Translations under genes and position numbers: made by a program
Source of the DNA: Microbulbifer litoralis
Lineage (GTDB): Bacteria > Pseudomonadota > Gammaproteobacteria > Pseudomonadales > Cellvibrionaceae
DNA length: 64,000 nt
Reading direction: 5' to 3'
Assembly (NCBI RefSeq): GCF_023634065.1
Contig: NZ_JALKCV010000005.1
Coordinates: 248,001 to 312,000, forward strand
The notes under the pieces: generated by a model
Database searches by the model: none
Seen by the model: only the letters and a program-made list of their open reading frames with translations
Told to the model about the DNA's origin: nothing
Part shown: one piece after another, positions 8,578 through 16,459 of the stretch
How positions within the stretch are numbered: the first letter of the stretch is position 1
Layout of the letters: each line of letters opens with the position of its first letter

Positions 8578-10014
8578 TTATTCCACCTTGACGATACGCA
8601 GGGTATCGGTGCTGCCGCCGATATCCTGGTGGTAGCCGCGCGACACCAGCACGAATTCGCCGGGCCTGAGCAGCTTGCGCTGCTTCAGGTGCGCGATCGC
8701 CTGGCGGTCGCGGGCGATGCCGTCCAGGCCTTCCACCTCCATCAGCACCGGATCGACACCGCGGTAGAGCGCCACGCGGTTGCAGCTGGCGCGGTGTCGG
8801 CAGAAGGCGAATATCTGGATATCGGAACGCACCCGCGACATCAGGAGTGCCGTGTTGCCGGTCTCGGTCTGGCAGACGATGGCCCTGATCTCGCGGCAGT
8901 GGTTGGCGATGGCAATCGCGGCCATGGCGATACAGGCATCGCCGGCCGGGTAGTAGTCCTGGGCAATGCGCGGCGGACGCCGGCTGCTGCGGTGCTTTTC
9001 CGCCCCCACGATCACTTCGGCCATGTGCTCGACGGTTTCCACCGGGTAGTCGCCGGCGGCGGTCTCGGCGGACAGCATCACCGCGTCTGTGCCATCGAGC
9101 ACCGCATTGGCCACGTCGCAGACTTCCGCGCGCGTGGGCACCGGGCTGGAGATCATCGATTCCATCATCTGGGTGGCGGTGATGGCGACGCGGTTCAGGT
9201 GGCGCGCGCGGCGGATCAGGTGCTTCTGCACCCCCATCAGCTGCGCCTCGCCGATCTCCACCGCCAGGTCGCCGCGGGCGACCATGATGGCGTCGCTGGC
9301 CAGGATCAGCCGGTCCAGGTGCCTGTCGCTCGCCACCGCTTCGGCGCGCTCGATCTTGGCGACGATATGGGCGGCGCTGCCGGCCTCGCGCAGCAGCTGT
9401 CGCGCCCACTGCACATCCTCGGCATCGCGGGGGAAGGAGACCGCCAGGTAGTCGAATCCCAGTTCTGCAGCCACCTGGATATCGCCGCGGTCCTTCTCTG
9501 TCAGCGCCGCTGCGGTGAGGCCGCCGCCGAGCTTGTTGATGCCCTTGTTGTCGGACAGCCAGCCGCCCACTTCCACTGTCGTGTGCACGGCGGTGCCGTC
9601 GATCGCCGCGACCTTCAGCCGCAGGCGGCCGTCGTCGAGCAGCAGGATATCGCCGCGCTCGCAGTCGCGCGCCAGCTCCGCGTAGTCCACCGATACTCCG
9701 CGCGCATTGCCGGCTCCGGCGGGCAGGGCCGGGTCGAGCACGAACCCGGCCGCCTTCTCCAGTCGCGCACGGCCCTCGCTGAAGCGGCCCACGCGAATCT
9801 TCGGCCCCTGCAGATCGCCGAGTATGGCCACGTGTCGCCCCAGGCGCCCGGCCTCCCGCCGCGCCTCGCCGGCGCGGCGGCGATGGTCGTCGGCCAGGCC
9901 GTGGGAAAAGTTGAGGCGCACGGTGTCCACCCCCGCCGCGATCAGTTGCGCGAGTACACCCGGCTTGTCGGTGGCGGGGCCCAGTGTGGCGACTATTTTG
10001 GTACGTCTGAGCAT
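8578..10014 (-). CDS. pyk: pyruvate kinase
   Basis: This enzyme converts phosphoenolpyruvate and ADP to pyruvate and ATP, the last step of glycolysis, in the cytoplasm. The 478-residue length is normal. It starts MLRRTKIVATLGPATD, the conserved N-terminus, so I chose the ATG at 10014 over upstream in-frame starts. The signature MVARGDLAVEIGE (Mg and substrate site) is near residue 240, followed by the A-domain helix TATQMMESMI and the DGTDAVMLSAETAAGDYP segment. The C-terminal domain (about 350-478) is complete. The gene stands alone and converges on the small lipoprotein gene at 8333. I cannot tell the PykA from the PykF type with confidence. Confidence 0.95.
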   Translation of the reverse strand: MLRRTKIVATLGPATDKPGVLAQLIAAGVDTVRLNFSHGLADDHRRRAGEARREAGRLGRHVAILGDLQGPKIRVGRFSEGRARLEKAAGFVLDPALPAGAGNARGVSVDYAELARDCERGDILLLDDGRLRLKVAAIDGTAVHTTVEVGGWLSDNKGINKLGGGLTAAALTEKDRGDIQVAAELGFDYLAVSFPRDAEDVQWARQLLREAGSAAHIVAKIERAEAVASDRHLDRLILASDAIMVARGDLAVEIGEAQLMGVQKHLIRRARHLNRVAITATQMMESMISSPVPTRAEVCDVANAVLDGTDAVMLSAETAAGDYPVETVEHMAEVIVGAEKHRSSRRPPRIAQDYYPAGDACIAMAAIAIANHCREIRAIVCQTETGNTALLMSRVRSDIQIFAFCRHRASCNRVALYRGVDPVLMEVEGLDGIARDRQAIAHLKQRKLLRPGEFVLVSRGYHQDIGGSTDTLRIVKVE

Positions 10015-10143
10015 CTCGGCGACATCCCTGCGCTGGCGACCGCCTGTGGAGGGCCGCACATCAAGCATAGCTTGGCGGCTCCCGCCTCTCCCGGGCCAAC
10101 CGAACAACTAAGCTTTTTGCAGTAACGGACAGGGAGAAACACC

Positions 10144-10617
10144 ATGAACAAGGTAGTGCAGCTGTGGCTGGTGGGCCTGGCGCTGGTTGTGGCGGGCTGT
10201 ATCGGCATGGATACCGATGAATCCGAGATAGTGCAGTCCGCGGGCAACCTCGGTTCCGTGTGTGGGCCCAAATGGCAACTGAAACGCCTGCGGGTGAACG
10301 GCGAGGCCGTCCAGGTCCAGGACAGGGAGCGCTTCACCTTCCTCTGCAACACAGCCGGCAATGTGATGGGCAAGAGCGGTGTCAACACCTACCGCGGTGC
10401 CATGACGGTCACCGACAATGGCCAGCTGCTGTGGGACACCTCCAGCTTCGCCTCCACCAAGATGGCCGGGCCATCGCAACTGATGCAGCAGGAGCAGACC
10501 TACCTGCGCGCGCTGGCCGGCACCCGCCAGGCCTTCACCAAGTCCGGTGGCGGTCGGCTGATACTGCGCGACCCGTCGGGGGATATCTACATAGAGTATG
10601 TCAGCGTGAGCCATTGA
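10144..10617 (+). CDS. META/HslJ-like lipoprotein
   Basis: This 157-residue protein has a lipoprotein signal with lipobox LVVAGC. The rest resembles the META domain. It has an early W (KWQLKRLRVNGE), then GVNTYRGAMTV, then the block TKMAGPSQLMQQEQTYLRAL that matches the conserved T-x-M-A-x-P...E..+L core, and a final strand RLILRD. META/HslJ proteins in E. coli are envelope proteins linked to novobiocin resistance and motility; the role here is unknown. A paralogue follows 64 bp downstream, so the pair probably arose by duplication and forms an operon. Confidence 0.7.
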   Translation: MNKVVQLWLVGLALVVAGCIGMDTDESEIVQSAGNLGSVCGPKWQLKRLRVNGEAVQVQDRERFTFLCNTAGNVMGKSGVNTYRGAMTVTDNGQLLWDTSSFASTKMAGPSQLMQQEQTYLRALAGTRQAFTKSGGGRLILRDPSGDIYIEYVSVSH

Positions 10618-10681
10618 ACCCGGCCACAGACAAACGGACCCGTTTAATGTTAAATACAAGAAAAATAACGAGAGTTCCCAG

Positions 10682-11197
10682 ATGCTACGATCGCACAGAC
10701 TCCCCGCCGCACTGCTCGCCACCCTGCTGCCGCTGATCGCACCGGGCTGCGGCGCGCTGGGCGGTGGCGAGATACCGCCGGGGAATGCGATCGCGGCGGG
10801 AATCACCGGCGAGAGCTCGGTCTGCCAGCACCAGTGGCTGCTGGAGAGCCTGTCGGTCGACGGTCGCGAACACCAGTCGCGCCTGCTGTGGCAGAAACTC
10901 TGGCGCGACCGCCCCTACCTCACCTGCGACAAACTCGGTTACGTGCGCGGCAGCGCCGGTTCCAATCCCTACCTGGGCCGCTTTACCGTCGGCCGGGGCG
11001 GCGCCGTCCACTGGCCCCAGGAACCCGAAGTGTCCCGCATGGCCGGCGCCAGGGAGAGCGGCGAGCTGGAGAGGGCCTTCCTGAAAGCCCTGCCACAGAC
11101 CGACACCATGAAAGTGCGGGGCAGGTCGCTGATACTCGAGGGCAACGGCGGTGCCACACGGCTGGAATTCATCCGCGCCGAAGGCGAAACAGAATAA
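10682..11197 (+). CDS. META/HslJ-like lipoprotein, paralogue of the preceding gene
   Basis: This 171-residue protein has lipobox LIAPGC and the same plan as its neighbour: HQWLLESLSVDGRE, a SNPYLGRFTV strand, the SRMAGARESGELERAFLKAL helix and a RSLILEG strand. Sequence divergence between the two is considerable, so the duplication is not recent. The start ATG at 10682 lies 64 bp after the first gene's stop. Both are probably anchored in the outer membrane. A GC-rich hairpin (11202-11220) follows the stop but has no T run on this strand. Confidence 0.65.
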   Translation: MLRSHRLPAALLATLLPLIAPGCGALGGGEIPPGNAIAAGITGESSVCQHQWLLESLSVDGREHQSRLLWQKLWRDRPYLTCDKLGYVRGSAGSNPYLGRFTVGRGGAVHWPQEPEVSRMAGARESGELERAFLKALPQTDTMKVRGRSLILEGNGGATRLEFIRAEGETE

Positions 11198-11201
11198 AAA
11201 C

Positions 11202-11314
11202 GGCGGCCCGGGGGGCCGCCAAATACAATCAAGAAGGGTAAATATCCGCTGTCCGCGGATAGAGAGAGAAGAACAACGACGCCTCATTACTCGAGGCGGA
11301 CAAGCATGTCGTTG
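11202..11314. other. hairpin-rich intergenic segment
   Basis: The gap 11198-11481 has no gene I can support but holds three inverted repeats. The first is GGCGGCCC/GGGCCGCC at 11202-11220, the second TATCCGC/GCGGATA at 11233-11251. The third is a nested stem at 11274-11314, with outer arms CAACGAC/GTCGTTG and inner GCCTC/GAGGC. The first can serve as a terminator for the META gene only if T-run-independent. The others could be part of a leader or small RNA. Confidence 0.4.
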
Positions 11315-11481
11315 TGATTGCATCCTATCGTCATCGGGTGACAAAAAAATGACAGCGGCACATAAAATTCACGTCTGCACTGTCTGACAGCTCTCCAATC
11401 GCTTTCCAGTCCTCCCCCATCTGGCAGCCCTGCCACCTCTCATATAGAGTAGAGGCGCCAATAGCAACATCAGCACAGGAC

Positions 11482-12393
11482 ATGGATGTAATGGATTATT
11501 CCCGCCTGGCGGCACTGGCCGCTTTTCTCCTGCCCCACGCCGCCAGCGCCGATGAATTCTGCCGGGATATCTCGCTCGGCTATACCAGCGGCGATATCGA
11601 CGGCCATGTGCAGGCTCCCTTTTCCAGATATCCCGACAGCACACCCCTGCGGGCGAACTTTTCCGAACAGGGTTACGACGGTTTCCACCAGTTGAATTTC
11701 AGCGCCGGTTACAACTACGGGCGCAACCGTTTCCGCCTGGACTACGATCGTACCCGGCTCGGCGACAATCGCGCGGATATCCCGCTGTCATCGCTCGCAG
11801 ACGAAATCACCGCACCTGTTCCGGTGGTAGTCTCCAGCAGACTCGACCTGTACCGGGTTGGCTACGAGCGGCTGTTTGACATGGAACTGTTCGGCCGGCC
11901 ATTGACGCTGGCACCGGGAGCCGAGCTGGCGATACTGGATTTCGACCACCGCCAGCGACTCGACCCGGATGCCATCCCGACAGTCACGCCAGTTGAAGAC
12001 CTGGACACAATCGACTTCGGCGACGCTTTTTACGATGGCGTTCCATCCGGTATCTTCGATGGGGATCCGGGCTTCGTCATCGCCGTACCGACAGAGATCG
12101 ACCGCTCCTATACCGAGACCGGCATACGCCTGGGCGGCGAGGCGAAATATCGCTTGAGTGAGCGTTTCTCGCTGACTGCGGAACTCTATGACTCGATTCC
12201 GGTGGACGGCCGGCCGGAAGTGTTTACCGGGTTGATCGGCCTGCGCCTTGAGGTGTTCGCCACCGACAGCGTGGCATTAGACCTGGAACTGCGCGGGGGA
12301 AGGGAAACGATCGAATACGAGGATCATCCTGCAGACGACCTGCGCGCCGAATACCGGGACCTGGTCGAGGGCAGGATCCGCTTGCGTTTTTGA
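11482..12393 (+). CDS. predicted outer-membrane beta-barrel protein
   Basis: This 303-residue protein has a short signal peptide ending AASADEF. Alternating hydrophobic and aromatic strands run through the whole length, and it ends in phenylalanine (EGRIRLRF), the classic barrel C-terminus. I do not recognise the family. Two possible ATGs (11482, 11491) differ by three codons. A 90-bp AT-richer leader precedes it, and no partner gene is close. Function unknown. Confidence 0.6.
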   Translation: MDVMDYSRLAALAAFLLPHAASADEFCRDISLGYTSGDIDGHVQAPFSRYPDSTPLRANFSEQGYDGFHQLNFSAGYNYGRNRFRLDYDRTRLGDNRADIPLSSLADEITAPVPVVVSSRLDLYRVGYERLFDMELFGRPLTLAPGAELAILDFDHRQRLDPDAIPTVTPVEDLDTIDFGDAFYDGVPSGIFDGDPGFVIAVPTEIDRSYTETGIRLGGEAKYRLSERFSLTAELYDSIPVDGRPEVFTGLIGLRLEVFATDSVALDLELRGGRETIEYEDHPADDLRAEYRDLVEGRIRLRF

Positions 12394-12402
12394 CGGCTTC
12401 CC

Positions 12403-12434
12403 GAAAAGAACAACAGGGCCGATGCGAAGCCCTG
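12403..12434 (-). terminator. terminator of the GFA-thioesterase-SDR-smrA operon
   Basis: Read on the minus strand, a CAGGGC/GCCCTG stem with a 9-nt loop is followed by TTGTTCTTTTC, 20 bp beyond the smrA stop. The stem is short, so efficiency may be moderate. Confidence 0.55.
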
Positions 12435-12453
12435 CGATCTGGAAAGAACAACC

Positions 12454-13038
12454 TTAGCGACGCCGCTGGTGCCGCTCCAGGTTGTCCTGCCGTTTGCGCT
12501 CGCTCTTGCGCAGCAGTACATAGGTCGCACCCAGGCCGCCGTGCTGCCTCTGTGCACTGTGGAATGCCAGCACTTCGCGCAACTGCGGCAACCAGGTGTT
12601 GACACAGCTTTTCAGCACCGCCGGCTGTTTGCGGCCCTCGCCCTTGCCGTGGGTGATCAGCGCGCAGCGCACATCCGCCTCCACGCAGTCCTTTACAAAT
12701 TCCAGCACCGCGCGGCGCGCCATCTCCACCGTGTGGCGGTGCAGGTCCAGGCGCGCATCCACCCGGTATTTGCCCAGGCGCAGGTTGCGGTAAACGCCGT
12801 TCTGCACGCCGTCGCGCTTGAACTCCAGCGGGTCCCAGGGATCCACCGGATCGACGCCCTCGCCGGTGAGCGGGTTCAAACCCGACGGGCTCTCCTCGGT
12901 GGCCGCCTCCCGGCGGGCGCGTTTATTGAGGCCGGAATCCGCGTCCTTTTTCAGTGCCACCTTGCGCTCGCGCACCAGCGGTTTTACATCGCCCAGCTGG
13001 CCCAGAGCCTCGCGAAAAATATCGCTGTCTTCGCTCAC
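12454..13038 (-). CDS. smrA: Smr-domain protein (SmrA/YdaL-like DNA endonuclease)
   Basis: This 194-residue protein is close to E. coli YdaL in length and in its conserved blocks: LEFKRDGVQNGVYRNLR, the Smr motif LDLHRHTVEMARR (about residue 105), ITHGKGEGRK (about 142) and HGGLGATYVLLRK (about 175). SmrA proteins nick DNA in vitro. I chose the GTG at 13038 because GGGGGAAG precedes it and the resulting N-terminus (MSEDSDIF) aligns with YdaL. A longer GTG start at 13065 would overlap the SDR stop. Last gene of a four-gene operon. Confidence 0.85.
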   Translation of the reverse strand: MSEDSDIFREALGQLGDVKPLVRERKVALKKDADSGLNKRARREAATEESPSGLNPLTGEGVDPVDPWDPLEFKRDGVQNGVYRNLRLGKYRVDARLDLHRHTVEMARRAVLEFVKDCVEADVRCALITHGKGEGRKQPAVLKSCVNTWLPQLREVLAFHSAQRQHGGLGATYVLLRKSERKRQDNLERHQRRR

Positions 13039-13061
13039 TGATACTTCCCCCCAGGCGGCGC

Positions 13062-13931
13062 TCACGGATCCAGGAACAGATCCACGTTCAGGTTACCGGC
13101 GTTGTCCGGGTTGTGGGCGTAACCGGTAAAGTCGCTGACACCGCGCTCGCCCAGCAACTCCTCGTCGATCAACTGGCGGCCGCTGAGTGCATTGTTCTCC
13201 GTTTTCAGGATCTCATAGGCGGCATCCGCCATGATCACCGGTTTGCGGCTCTGCTCGAACATCTCGCGATTGCCCACCGCGAATTCAATCGCGGCGGTGG
13301 CCACCAGGGTGCGCGGCCACAGCGTGACCACGCTGACGCCCGCCTCGCGCAGCTCCTCCGCCAGCCCCATGCTGAGGATGGTCATGCCGAATTTCGACAG
13401 CGCGTAGGGTGCAAATGGCCCCAGCCACTTGGGCTGCAGGTTGATCGGCGGCGACAGGCTGAGAATATGTCCGTTGGACGATTTCTTCAGGTAGGGAATC
13501 GCCAGGTGTGCGGTCAGGTAGACCGCGCGGCTGTTGATATCCTGCATCAGGTCGTAGCGTTTGGGCGGCGTGGACTCGACGTTGGTCAGGTTGATGGCGC
13601 CGGCGTTGTTCACCACCGCGTCGATCCCGCCGAATTCGTCTGCGGCCGCGGCCATGGCGTCGGCCACCTGTTTCTCCTCGCGCACGTCTACCTGCAGCGC
13701 CAGCGCCCTGCCTCCGGCCTCGCCGACCTCCGCGGCCACCGAGTGGATGGTGCCCGGCAACTTCGGGTGCGGCTCGGCGGACTTGGCCGCGATCACGATA
13801 TTGGCACCGTCGGCGGCGCACTTGAGGGCGATGGCGCGGCCGATACCGCGGCTGGCCCCGGTAATGAAAATGGTCTTGCCTTTCAGGGCGCCGCTGTTTT
13901 CGGTCAGGGTGATCGGATCTTGTTCGCTCAC
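13062..13931 (-). CDS. SDR family NAD(P)-dependent oxidoreductase (HSDL2-like)
   Basis: This 289-residue short-chain dehydrogenase has the Rossmann motif TGASRGIG near residue 25, VVNNAGAI near 105, an active-site serine in LSLSPPIN near 153 and the catalytic Y-x-x-x-K in YALSKFG near 167. The KSAEPHPKLPGTIHSVA segment and the overall length fit the HSDL2/AtuG-type group that acts on acyl or terpenoid intermediates; the substrate is not known. The GTG start at 13931 is preceded by GGGAGAAG. The thioesterase gene ends 23 bp upstream, which fits joint action on acyl-CoA or alcohol intermediates. Confidence 0.85.
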   Translation of the reverse strand: MSEQDPITLTENSGALKGKTIFITGASRGIGRAIALKCAADGANIVIAAKSAEPHPKLPGTIHSVAAEVGEAGGRALALQVDVREEKQVADAMAAAADEFGGIDAVVNNAGAINLTNVESTPPKRYDLMQDINSRAVYLTAHLAIPYLKKSSNGHILSLSPPINLQPKWLGPFAPYALSKFGMTILSMGLAEELREAGVSVVTLWPRTLVATAAIEFAVGNREMFEQSRKPVIMADAAYEILKTENNALSGRQLIDEELLGERGVSDFTGYAHNPDNAGNLNVDLFLDP

Positions 13932-13954
13932 GCTTCTTCTCCCATCAGGATGAT

Positions 13955-14401
13955 TCAGCCCGGCTGCGACGCCGGTACAACCGCAGGACAGTAGATGTCC
14001 TTGAAAATCTGCGGCATGCGTTTGGGCCTGCCGCTGGACAGTTCGATACACACCATCTGCCACTGGGCGCGCAGCAGCAGCGCCTCGTCGCCGGCGCGGA
14101 ACACCTGGAAGCGCCGGGTCATATTGAGACGCCCGTCGACCCTGGTCAGCCAGGTGCCGATCAGCAGCTCGTCGCCCTCCCTGGCCGCCAGTATATAGTC
14201 GTACTCCGCGTGGCGGATGGCCATGCCGCGGTCGAGCCCCTGATAATTGGTGACATCCAATCCCAGTTCGACACTGTGATTCCAGGCGGCACGCTCACAC
14301 CAGCGCACATACTCGGCGTTGTTGGCGTGGTGCAGGCCGTCCACATGGTCCGGCCGCACCGTGACTCTCCATACATAAGGAGTCGGTAAATCCCAATTCA
14401 T
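13955..14401 (-). CDS. acyl-CoA thioesterase, 4HBT hotdog family
   Basis: This 148-residue single-hotdog protein has the catalytic-loop block VRPDHVDGLHHANNAEYVRW near residue 15, as in YbgC/4-hydroxybenzoyl-CoA thioesterases. It should hydrolyse acyl-CoA thioesters in the cytoplasm. Its ATG directly abuts the stop of the GFA gene, and the SDR gene follows, so these are translated from one transcript. It lies far from the siderophore locus and in another operon, so I do not assign it the proofreading role of EntH. Confidence 0.85.
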   Translation of the reverse strand: MNWDLPTPYVWRVTVRPDHVDGLHHANNAEYVRWCERAAWNHSVELGLDVTNYQGLDRGMAIRHAEYDYILAAREGDELLIGTWLTRVDGRLNMTRRFQVFRAGDEALLLRAQWQMVCIELSSGRPKRMPQIFKDIYCPAVVPASQPG

Positions 14402-14752
14402 TCAGAAACTGCGTCCATCTACCTGCTTGATCGCCAGACTCGACGGCTCCAGCCCCTCCAGGCAGCGCACATTGATGGCGGCGACCGCCGAGCCGTCCGG
14501 CATCTGCCCCAGGCCGTAGGGCTGGCAGCCACAGTCGAAGCAGAACTGGTGTTTGATCTCGTGTTTGTTGAAGGTGTATGTGGTCGATTCGGATTCCGGC
14601 GTCTTCAGCTTCAGCTGGTCGCGGGGGCCGAACCACAGCAGAAAGCCCTTCCTGCTGCAATGGGAACAGTTGCACTCCACCACCTCGTCGATGTTCCCCT
14701 CCACTTCAAATGCGATACGGCCACAGTGGCAGCTTCCCTGGTAGTTCTTCAC
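14402..14752 (-). CDS. GFA-family (CENP-V/GFA) zinc-binding protein
   Basis: This 116-residue protein carries the zinc ligands of the glutathione-dependent formaldehyde-activating family: CHCG near residue 8, ECNCSHC near 28 and CFDCG near 72. Family members vary; a few act in formaldehyde detoxification, but most are uncharacterised. It is the first gene of the operon with the thioesterase, SDR and smrA genes. The upstream gap to 14873 holds its promoter; I see no specific operator. Confidence 0.8.
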   Translation of the reverse strand: MKNYQGSCHCGRIAFEVEGNIDEVVECNCSHCSRKGFLLWFGPRDQLKLKTPESESTTYTFNKHEIKHQFCFDCGCQPYGLGQMPDGSAVAAINVRCLEGLEPSSLAIKQVDGRSF

Positions 14753-14872
14753 AGCGGTTCTCCTCGCTTCATAAAGAGTGGGATTTGAGCCTATGCGATC
14801 CGGGGGAAAAAATAAAACACTGTGATGGCGGCGGGGCAGCGGACCGCAGCCCGACAGGCCGGGCGCGGAACG

Positions 14873-14899
14873 AAAAAAGGCCCCGGAAGGGGCCTTTTT
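14873..14899 (-). terminator. Rho-independent terminator of secB operon
   Basis: The stem GGCCCC/GGGGCC with loop GGAA is flanked by six A residues on one side and five T residues on the other. On the minus strand it follows the secB stop by about 20 bp and ends in a T run. Confidence 0.9.
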
Positions 14900-14919
14900 G
14901 CGTCAAGCGGCGGAGGCGA

Positions 14920-15420
14920 TCAGGCTTCGGCCTGCTCTTGCTTGCTGCCTTCCGCCTGCTCCTGGGCCTGCTTCAGGGCCGCGGCGAACAGGGCGTCGAA
15001 GTTGATCGGCGGCAGCATCAGGGCCGGGAAGGAACCCTTGGTCACGGCGTTGTCCACCACTTCGCGGGCGTAGGGGAAAAGGATCTGCGGGCAGGCGGTG
15101 TTCAGCGCCTGGGCCAGCTGCTGGCCTTCCAGTCCCTTCACGCCGAAGAGGCCGGCCTGCTGTACTTCCACCAGGAAGGCGGTCTCGTCTTCCAGTTTTA
15201 CGGTGATGGTCAGGGTCAGCGCCACTTCGTACAGATCGTCTTCGATCTTGGCGGTCTTGGTGTTCAGTTCCTGGTTGACCTGGGGTTTCCACTGTTTCTT
15301 GAAAACCTCAGCGCCCATCGGGGTCTCGAAGGACAGGTCTTTCAGGTAGATGCGTTGCATCGCGAATTGGACGTTTGGAGCCTCTGCGTTGTTCGCTGCG
15401 CCGTTTTGTTCTTCAGCCAT
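14920..15420 (-). CDS. secB: protein-export chaperone SecB
   Basis: SecB is a cytoplasmic tetrameric chaperone that keeps preproteins unfolded and passes them to SecA. The 166-residue protein shows the conserved [13 protein letters not shown] near residue 23, the acidic face [13 protein letters not shown] near 63, and [16 protein letters not shown] followed by the [17 protein letters not shown] block near 110-145. The Ala/Gln/Glu-rich tail is normal. It is the third gene of the rhodanese-grxC-secB set, the usual gammaproteobacterial order, and is separated from grxC by 154 bp that may hold its own promoter. Confidence 0.96.
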   Translation of the reverse strand: MAEEQNGAANNAEAPNVQFAMQRIYLKDLSFETPMGAEVFKKQWKPQVNQELNTKTAKIEDDLYEVALTLTITVKLEDETAFLVEVQQAGLFGVKGLEGQQLAQALNTACPQILFPYAREVVDNAVTKGSFPALMLPPINFDALFAAALKQAQEQAEGSKQEQAEA

Positions 15421-15574
15421 GTTACTGCCTGTTTATTAATAGGTTTATCACTTGCCTTCCGTGAGAAAGACTCCCTCATAAGCCTTTCAAATGGGGCCGT
15501 TGAATACCGTTTCAAGGCCGGTAAATCAATTTGTGCCAGTTTATCGCGGCATTTTTGCCGCCTGGTGACGGGAC

Positions 15575-15826
15575 CTATTTCAGCCACTCGTCCAACTGGC
15601 TACTGCGCTCCAGCGCCATCAGCTCATCGCAGCCGCCCACGTGCCGCTCGCCGATCCAGATCTGCGGCACCGCGCGGCTGCCGGCGCTGGCCGCCATCTG
15701 CGCGCGCAGCTCCGGGTTGTTGTCCACCGGGATCTCCCGGTACTCGACGCGCTTGCTGTCCAGCAGCTGCTTGGCGCGGATACAGAAGGGGCAGAAACGG
15801 GTGGTATAGATGACTACAGCTTGCAT
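15575..15826 (-). CDS. grxC: glutaredoxin 3
   Basis: This 83-residue glutaredoxin has the redox motif CPFC at residues 12-15, the cis-proline in RAVPQIWIG near 53 and the glutathione-binding GGCDEL near 65. It reduces protein and glutathione mixed disulfides in the cytoplasm with GSH. It follows the rhodanese gene by 10 bp and precedes secB, an order conserved in many Gammaproteobacteria. Confidence 0.95.
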   Translation of the reverse strand: MQAVVIYTTRFCPFCIRAKQLLDSKRVEYREIPVDNNPELRAQMAASAGSRAVPQIWIGERHVGGCDELMALERSSQLDEWLK

Positions 15827-15836
15827 ACGGGAAATT

Positions 15837-16229
15837 CTAGCTCTTCACCAGCGGCATGTTCTGGTTGGCCCACTCGGCCATACCGCCCTGCAGGCGGCGC
15901 ACCTGGAATCCCTGCTTTTTCAGCAGGCGGCCGACGTTGCCGGCGTGCTGGCCCATCTTGTCCGCCACGATCAGCGGCTTGTCTTTCAGCGCCGCCAGTT
16001 CGCCGATGCGGTCGGCGACTTCGCCGTGGGGGATATGCACCGCGTCGACGATATGGCCGGCGCTGTATTCACTGCGATCGCGCACATCCAGGATACGGGC
16101 GTCCTCGGCGTTGACCAGCCGGGTTACCTCATGGATCGACGCCGGGGTACCGGCGCGGTGCCGCTCAGTCAGTGCAAATGCATAGAGAAGTACGGCCAGC
16201 AGGCTGACCAGCAGCCACTGCTCGCTCAT
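15837..16229 (-). CDS. YibN-type membrane-anchored rhodanese-like protein lacking the usual catalytic cysteine
   Basis: One N-terminal transmembrane segment (MSEQWLLVSLLAVLLYAFAL) is followed by a rhodanese fold: ILDVRDRSEYSAGHI near residue 55, then the active-site loop, then LQGGMAEWANQNMPLV at the end. In the loop the position of the sulfur-carrying Cys is Asp (IVADKMGQHAGN), so sulfurtransferase activity is unlikely. E. coli YibN, which holds the same genomic place, also departs from the canonical loop. I chose the ATG at 16229 so that the protein starts at the membrane helix; the longer reading frame upstream is not conserved in style. Divergent from gpmI. Confidence 0.85.
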   Translation of the reverse strand: MSEQWLLVSLLAVLLYAFALTERHRAGTPASIHEVTRLVNAEDARILDVRDRSEYSAGHIVDAVHIPHGEVADRIGELAALKDKPLIVADKMGQHAGNVGRLLKKQGFQVRRLQGGMAEWANQNMPLVKS

Positions 16230-16459
16230 AAAGACGAAAAAATCCACCTCGCCCCCAATCCTGTTCATTGTTCTGTTGTCGGGACCGGCCAGGGCCGGCT
16301 CCCATTGCGGCGGCAGTATACACGATTGTGGCGAAATCTTAACCAGCAAAATTGTGTGCTGGATCCGCCCGGCACCCCGCCCGAACGTGGTTAAAGGGTG
16401 CGCAATCGGGTTAAAATCCGCGTCTTCCCGTAAATCCACCGACAGAGGAATCCATCGCT

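Noticed and set aside
15342..15587. 81-codon minus-strand frame between grxC and secB
   Set aside because: It overlaps the secB start and grxC end out of frame, and its composition is unlike a conserved protein.
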